Assembly (NCBI GenBank): GCA_019233755.1
Contig: JAFAMD010000001.1
Location: 1 to 64,000, forward strand
Reading direction: 5' to 3'
Source: Acidobacteriaceae bacterium
Lineage (GTDB): Bacteria; Acidobacteriota; Terriglobia; Bryobacterales; Bryobacteraceae
Length of the DNA: 64,000 nt
The position numbers and the translations under genes were made by a program. How positions within the stretch are numbered: the stretch's first letter is position 1; each line of letters starts with the position of its first letter. Of the stretch, positions 61,669-64,000 are shown in pieces. The notes below the pieces were generated by a model that did not search any database, was not told the origin of the DNA, and was given only the letters and a program-made list of their open reading frames with translations.

Positions 61669-63381
61669 TTGTTAATTCGCTGCTACAGTAAGTCTTTAAT
61701 AGCCGAAGGCTGGCGGCGGTCTATCGCAACTAAGGAAATCCTCGCTCAAGACGGTCAACTCCTCGATCCGGAGCGCTTGCGTTTGCGGGTTGCCGAACTT
61801 GAGGCGCGCGTATTCGAGCTCGAGGGGCAGATCTCTGACTATGAGCGGATTTTCTTGGAATACCCGGTTCCGGCCATCGTCTATTCCGCTGATACGCTGC
61901 TGATCCAGGACGCGAACAACAGCGCCGTCGCCCTTTATGGTCACAACCGGGAGGAGATACGGCATCTCAACGTGCTGGACCTCTTCTTGCTTGAGCCAGG
62001 GCCCGATACGGATGTGCTGCTGGAAGAGCTCAAGAAACCAATGGCTTCCATCGGTCCGGTCACGCACCTCGGAGCGGCCAAGCAGGAGGTGGTAGTCAGC
62101 TTGATCTCCTGTCCCTTCGCCATCTGCGATGTTGAGTGTCGCCTTCTACTCATCCATGACGAGACGGTCCGCCGCACAACAGAGGAAGCTCTACGCGCGA
62201 GCGAGGAGCGTTTCCGGGAGTTGTTTGAGAACGCAAACGACGTTATCCTGCTCCACGACCTGAAGGGCAGGATTCTCGCCGTGAACCGGGCGGCCGAGCA
62301 CCTCACGGGCTACTCCCGCAATGAGGTCTTGGGCAGAAGCTTCGAAGAACTTGTTGTTCCCGACGCGCGGGGCCAGATCCTCGATATCATCCGCGCCCAT
62401 CTTGGCGGCAGCAACCGGCAGCATGAAGAAATCCCGCTTCTTACAAAAACGGGTGTAGTGCGCTACCTGGAAATCAGTTCGCGCGTCGTTTACCGCCGCG
62501 GGCACCCGGTCGGTATCCAGAGCATGGGTCGCGATGTGACGGAGCGGAAGCAGGCACAGCAGCGGCTGCTCGAATCGGCACGGGCCTTGCAAGAGAAAAA
62601 TGAAGAGCTCAGCACCGCTTTGCGTCTCGCCCGGGAAGCCACCCAGCTCAAGGAGCAGTTCCTGGCGAACACCTCGCACGAGCTCCGGACGCCCATGAAC
62701 GGGATCATGGGAATGATTAACCTTCTTAAGAGCACAGACCTGACCCCCGATCAGCGCGAGTATGCCGATGCGGTCAGCCAGTGCTCCCATGACCTGCTGA
62801 CCATCATCAATGACCTGCTCGACCTTTCCCAGATTGATGCCGGCCGCCTTTCCGTAACTTGGGAAGCTTTCGATATTCACGAAAGTCTGAAGGCCGTTGT
62901 CAAGCTGCTCCGCCTGCGGGCGACCGCCAAGGATTTATCGCTGACCTTCGAGATCGGCCCTGGTTTGCCTACCCTGATCTACGGCGACAGCGTTCGCTTC
63001 CGCCAGATCCTTACCAATCTGATTGCGAACGCGATCAAGTTCACTCCCAGCGGCGGCGTTCACATCCGCCTGTTCTGCTGCGATAACGGCAAAATACGCT
63101 GCGAGGTGATCGATACGGGAATCGGCGTGCAGGATGCCGTTCGTGAGCGCATCTTTGAAGCGTTTTTTCAGGCCGACGGGACCACGCGTCGCCGCTTCGG
63201 GGGAACCGGCCTCGGTCTGGCTATCTGCAAACAGCTCGTCGAAATCATGGGAGGTACAATCGGGATCTGCAATAATGCCCCATCTCCGGGCTCGACGTTC
63301 TGGTTCGAACTGCCTCTCCGCATGACAGACCAGAATTTGCAGGATGGGCAGCCCGCCGCGGCTTGGCCTGAACTCTCTTAG
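61669..63381 (+). CDS. PAS-domain sensor histidine kinase
   Basis: A 570-residue soluble kinase with a leading coiled coil (residues 30-57) and two PAS domains at about 60-165 (YPVPAIVYSADTLLIQDAN) and 180-295 (ANDVILLHDLKGRILAVNRAAE). These are followed by HisKA with H337 in ANTSHELRTPMNGIMG and HATPase with N-box LIANAIKFTPSGG, G1 DTGIGV and G2 FGGTGLGLAI. It ends without a receiver domain, and no response regulator is coded nearby. It may pass phosphate to a distant regulator. Start TTG 61669; no better start seen. Confidence 0.9.
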   Translation: MLIRCYSKSLIAEGWRRSIATKEILAQDGQLLDPERLRLRVAELEARVFELEGQISDYERIFLEYPVPAIVYSADTLLIQDANNSAVALYGHNREEIRHLNVLDLFLLEPGPDTDVLLEELKKPMASIGPVTHLGAAKQEVVVSLISCPFAICDVECRLLLIHDETVRRTTEEALRASEERFRELFENANDVILLHDLKGRILAVNRAAEHLTGYSRNEVLGRSFEELVVPDARGQILDIIRAHLGGSNRQHEEIPLLTKTGVVRYLEISSRVVYRRGHPVGIQSMGRDVTERKQAQQRLLESARALQEKNEELSTALRLAREATQLKEQFLANTSHELRTPMNGIMGMINLLKSTDLTPDQREYADAVSQCSHDLLTIINDLLDLSQIDAGRLSVTWEAFDIHESLKAVVKLLRLRATAKDLSLTFEIGPGLPTLIYGDSVRFRQILTNLIANAIKFTPSGGVHIRLFCCDNGKIRCEVIDTGIGVQDAVRERIFEAFFQADGTTRRRFGGTGLGLAICKQLVEIMGGTIGICNNAPSPGSTFWFELPLRMTDQNLQDGQPAAAWPELS

Positions 63382-63814
63382 CTTTCGACACGCTTTGCCC
63401 AACCCATTCTGGATCGGCCCCAACACGGCCTTCGTGCTTGCGATCTTCGGCGTGCTGGGCATTTATTGTGAGTTCATCTGGCCGGGCCGCGTATTTCAAG
63501 GATTGCTCGGTGCCGCTGCGCTTGTCACTGGAGGCTACGTTCTCTACCGGCAGTCGCCATCTACCGGCAGTCTGGGGTTGATCGCCGCTTCCGCGCTTCT
63601 TTTCCTTGCCGAAACCATCTGGAGTACCCGGTTTATCGCTGGTGTCTTGGCCACCGCCGCCCTTGCTGCCGGTGCCTGCACAATGTTCTCTGAGCCGCCG
63701 CGGATCGGACCCGGTCTCGCGATCCCTTTATCCTGCGTGTTTGGCGCTATCACAACGGCCCTGGCCTCCATCGCACGGCGTGCGCGGAGGAACAAGTGGT
63801 CCGATATTGAGTAG
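63344..63814 (+). CDS. NfeD-like membrane protein
   Basis: A 156-residue protein with about four hydrophobic segments. The block FVLAIFGVLGIYCEFIWPGRVFQGLLGAAALVTGGYVL (read in parts) resembles the transmembrane portion of NfeD proteins, including the G-x-x-C/L-E-x-x-x-P-G motif. The soluble NfeD OB-domain is missing, so it would be a short form. It starts within the kinase 3' end (38-base overlap) and might be cotranslated; TTG 63395 is an alternative start. Confidence 0.6.
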   Translation: MGSPPRLGLNSLSFRHALPNPFWIGPNTAFVLAIFGVLGIYCEFIWPGRVFQGLLGAAALVTGGYVLYRQSPSTGSLGLIAASALLFLAETIWSTRFIAGVLATAALAAGACTMFSEPPRIGPGLAIPLSCVFGAITTALASIARRARRNKWSDIE

Positions 63815-63842
63815 AAACGGCACGTGATTGCCGAGTCAGAGA

Positions 63843-64000
63843 TCAGCTCTTCGTGCTCATACAAACGATCTTCGGAAGAGGATGGCCCTCCCACGTAAAG
63901 CGGTATCTTCTGTCTTTGCGCACGTTAATGACGAGGCTGGGACGGAAGCAGGCGATACAGGTGCCGCCCGCACGCCTGACACTTGGATAAGTGATACCCA
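63843..64000 (-). CDS. Truncated reading frame at the window edge, unknown product
   Basis: A minus-strand open frame enters from the right edge and ends at TGA 63843, giving 52 residues. It reads GGTCIACFRPSLVINVRK and ends CMSTKS. The G-T-C-x-x-C-F cluster and good third-position GC bias argue for coding sequence. No family is recognised. The upstream part lies beyond the window. Confidence 0.5.
   Translation of the reverse strand, partial: GITYPSVRRAGGTCIACFRPSLVINVRKDRRYRFTWEGHPLPKIVCMSTKS

Noticed and set aside
1..64000. CRISPR arrays, insertion sequences or prophage genes
   Set aside because: No spaced direct repeats, transposase or phage structural genes were seen in the translations or on reading the sequence.

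Overview
The window is high-GC, gene-dense bacterial chromosome. Gene content and protein style point to an acidobacterium of the Solibacter/Bryobacterales type: secreted proteins with Pro-rich ends, a DUF4337 protein, an LssY_C-domain protein, a kumamolisin-type S53 peptidase and a YvcK-GlmU pair. This assignment is inferred from gene content, not from a marker search. Genes are mostly short operons with 4-nt stop/start overlaps. I see no prophage, transposase, integrase or CRISPR array.

Layout. 0-2 kb: the glycolate oxidase subunits glcE and glcF (glcF cut by the window edge), divergent from an acyl-CoA dehydrogenase. 1.8-6.4 kb: an operon of acyl-CoA dehydrogenase, meaB, methylmalonyl-CoA epimerase, mtnP and a GT9-like glycosyltransferase. 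6.4-12.6 kb, minus strand: an ABC exporter, a sensor kinase, an unusual REC-XRE response regulator, a DUF3108 protein and a secreted protein. 12.7-14 kb: truB and a small exported protein. 14-16.7 kb, minus strand: a 52-residue zinc-ribbon gene, yvcK and glmU. 16.8-18.5 kb: a half-length UvrC-like protein and a DUF4337 membrane protein. 18.5-23.7 kb, minus strand: SDR, methyltransferase, ChrA, SRPBCC, ArsR and esterase. 23.8-28.3 kb: tRNA-Val(GAC), mgtC, a class V aminotransferase, a macro-domain protein, then a patch of unfamiliar genes including an orphan immunity-like protein, closed by a strong hairpin. 28.3-31.6 kb, minus strand: GNAT, an OSBS/NSAR-type enolase-superfamily enzyme and a phosphohexomutase.

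31.7-33.9 kb: an S53 peptidase followed by a gene encoding only an S53 prodomain, the most unusual arrangement here. 33.9-37 kb, minus strand: cysteine desulfurase, mnmA and an LpxL-type acyltransferase. 37.1-43.3 kb: SAM hydrolase, a homocysteine methyltransferase/MTHFR fusion, Sua5/YrdC, a likely 6S RNA, a YmdB-type phosphodiesterase and a glyoxalase-SpoIIE phosphatase fusion. 43.4-47.5 kb, minus strand: xseB, ispA, tlyA, nadK and a dicarboxylate symporter. 47.7-50.1 kb: class III aminotransferase, methyltransferase and yraN. 50-54.2 kb, minus strand: lipoprotein, geranylgeranyl-reductase-like flavoprotein, hemL, SDR and SRPBCC. 54.3-56.3 kb: an LssY_C protein and a YhhQ transporter. 56.3-61.5 kb, minus strand: a PHP protein with a glycosyltransferase, then folD, coaE and an HtrA protease. 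61.7-63.8 kb: a PAS histidine kinase and an NfeD-like membrane protein. A truncated reading frame closes the window.

Functional links: glcEF makes glyoxylate, which the class V aminotransferase could convert to glycine. The SAM hydrolase and the methyltransferase/MTHFR fusion meet in the methionine cycle. Cysteine desulfurase feeds sulfur to MnmA. IspA could supply prenyl diphosphate to the geranylgeranyl-reductase-like enzyme. All statements are from reading the sequence and translations; no database search was run.
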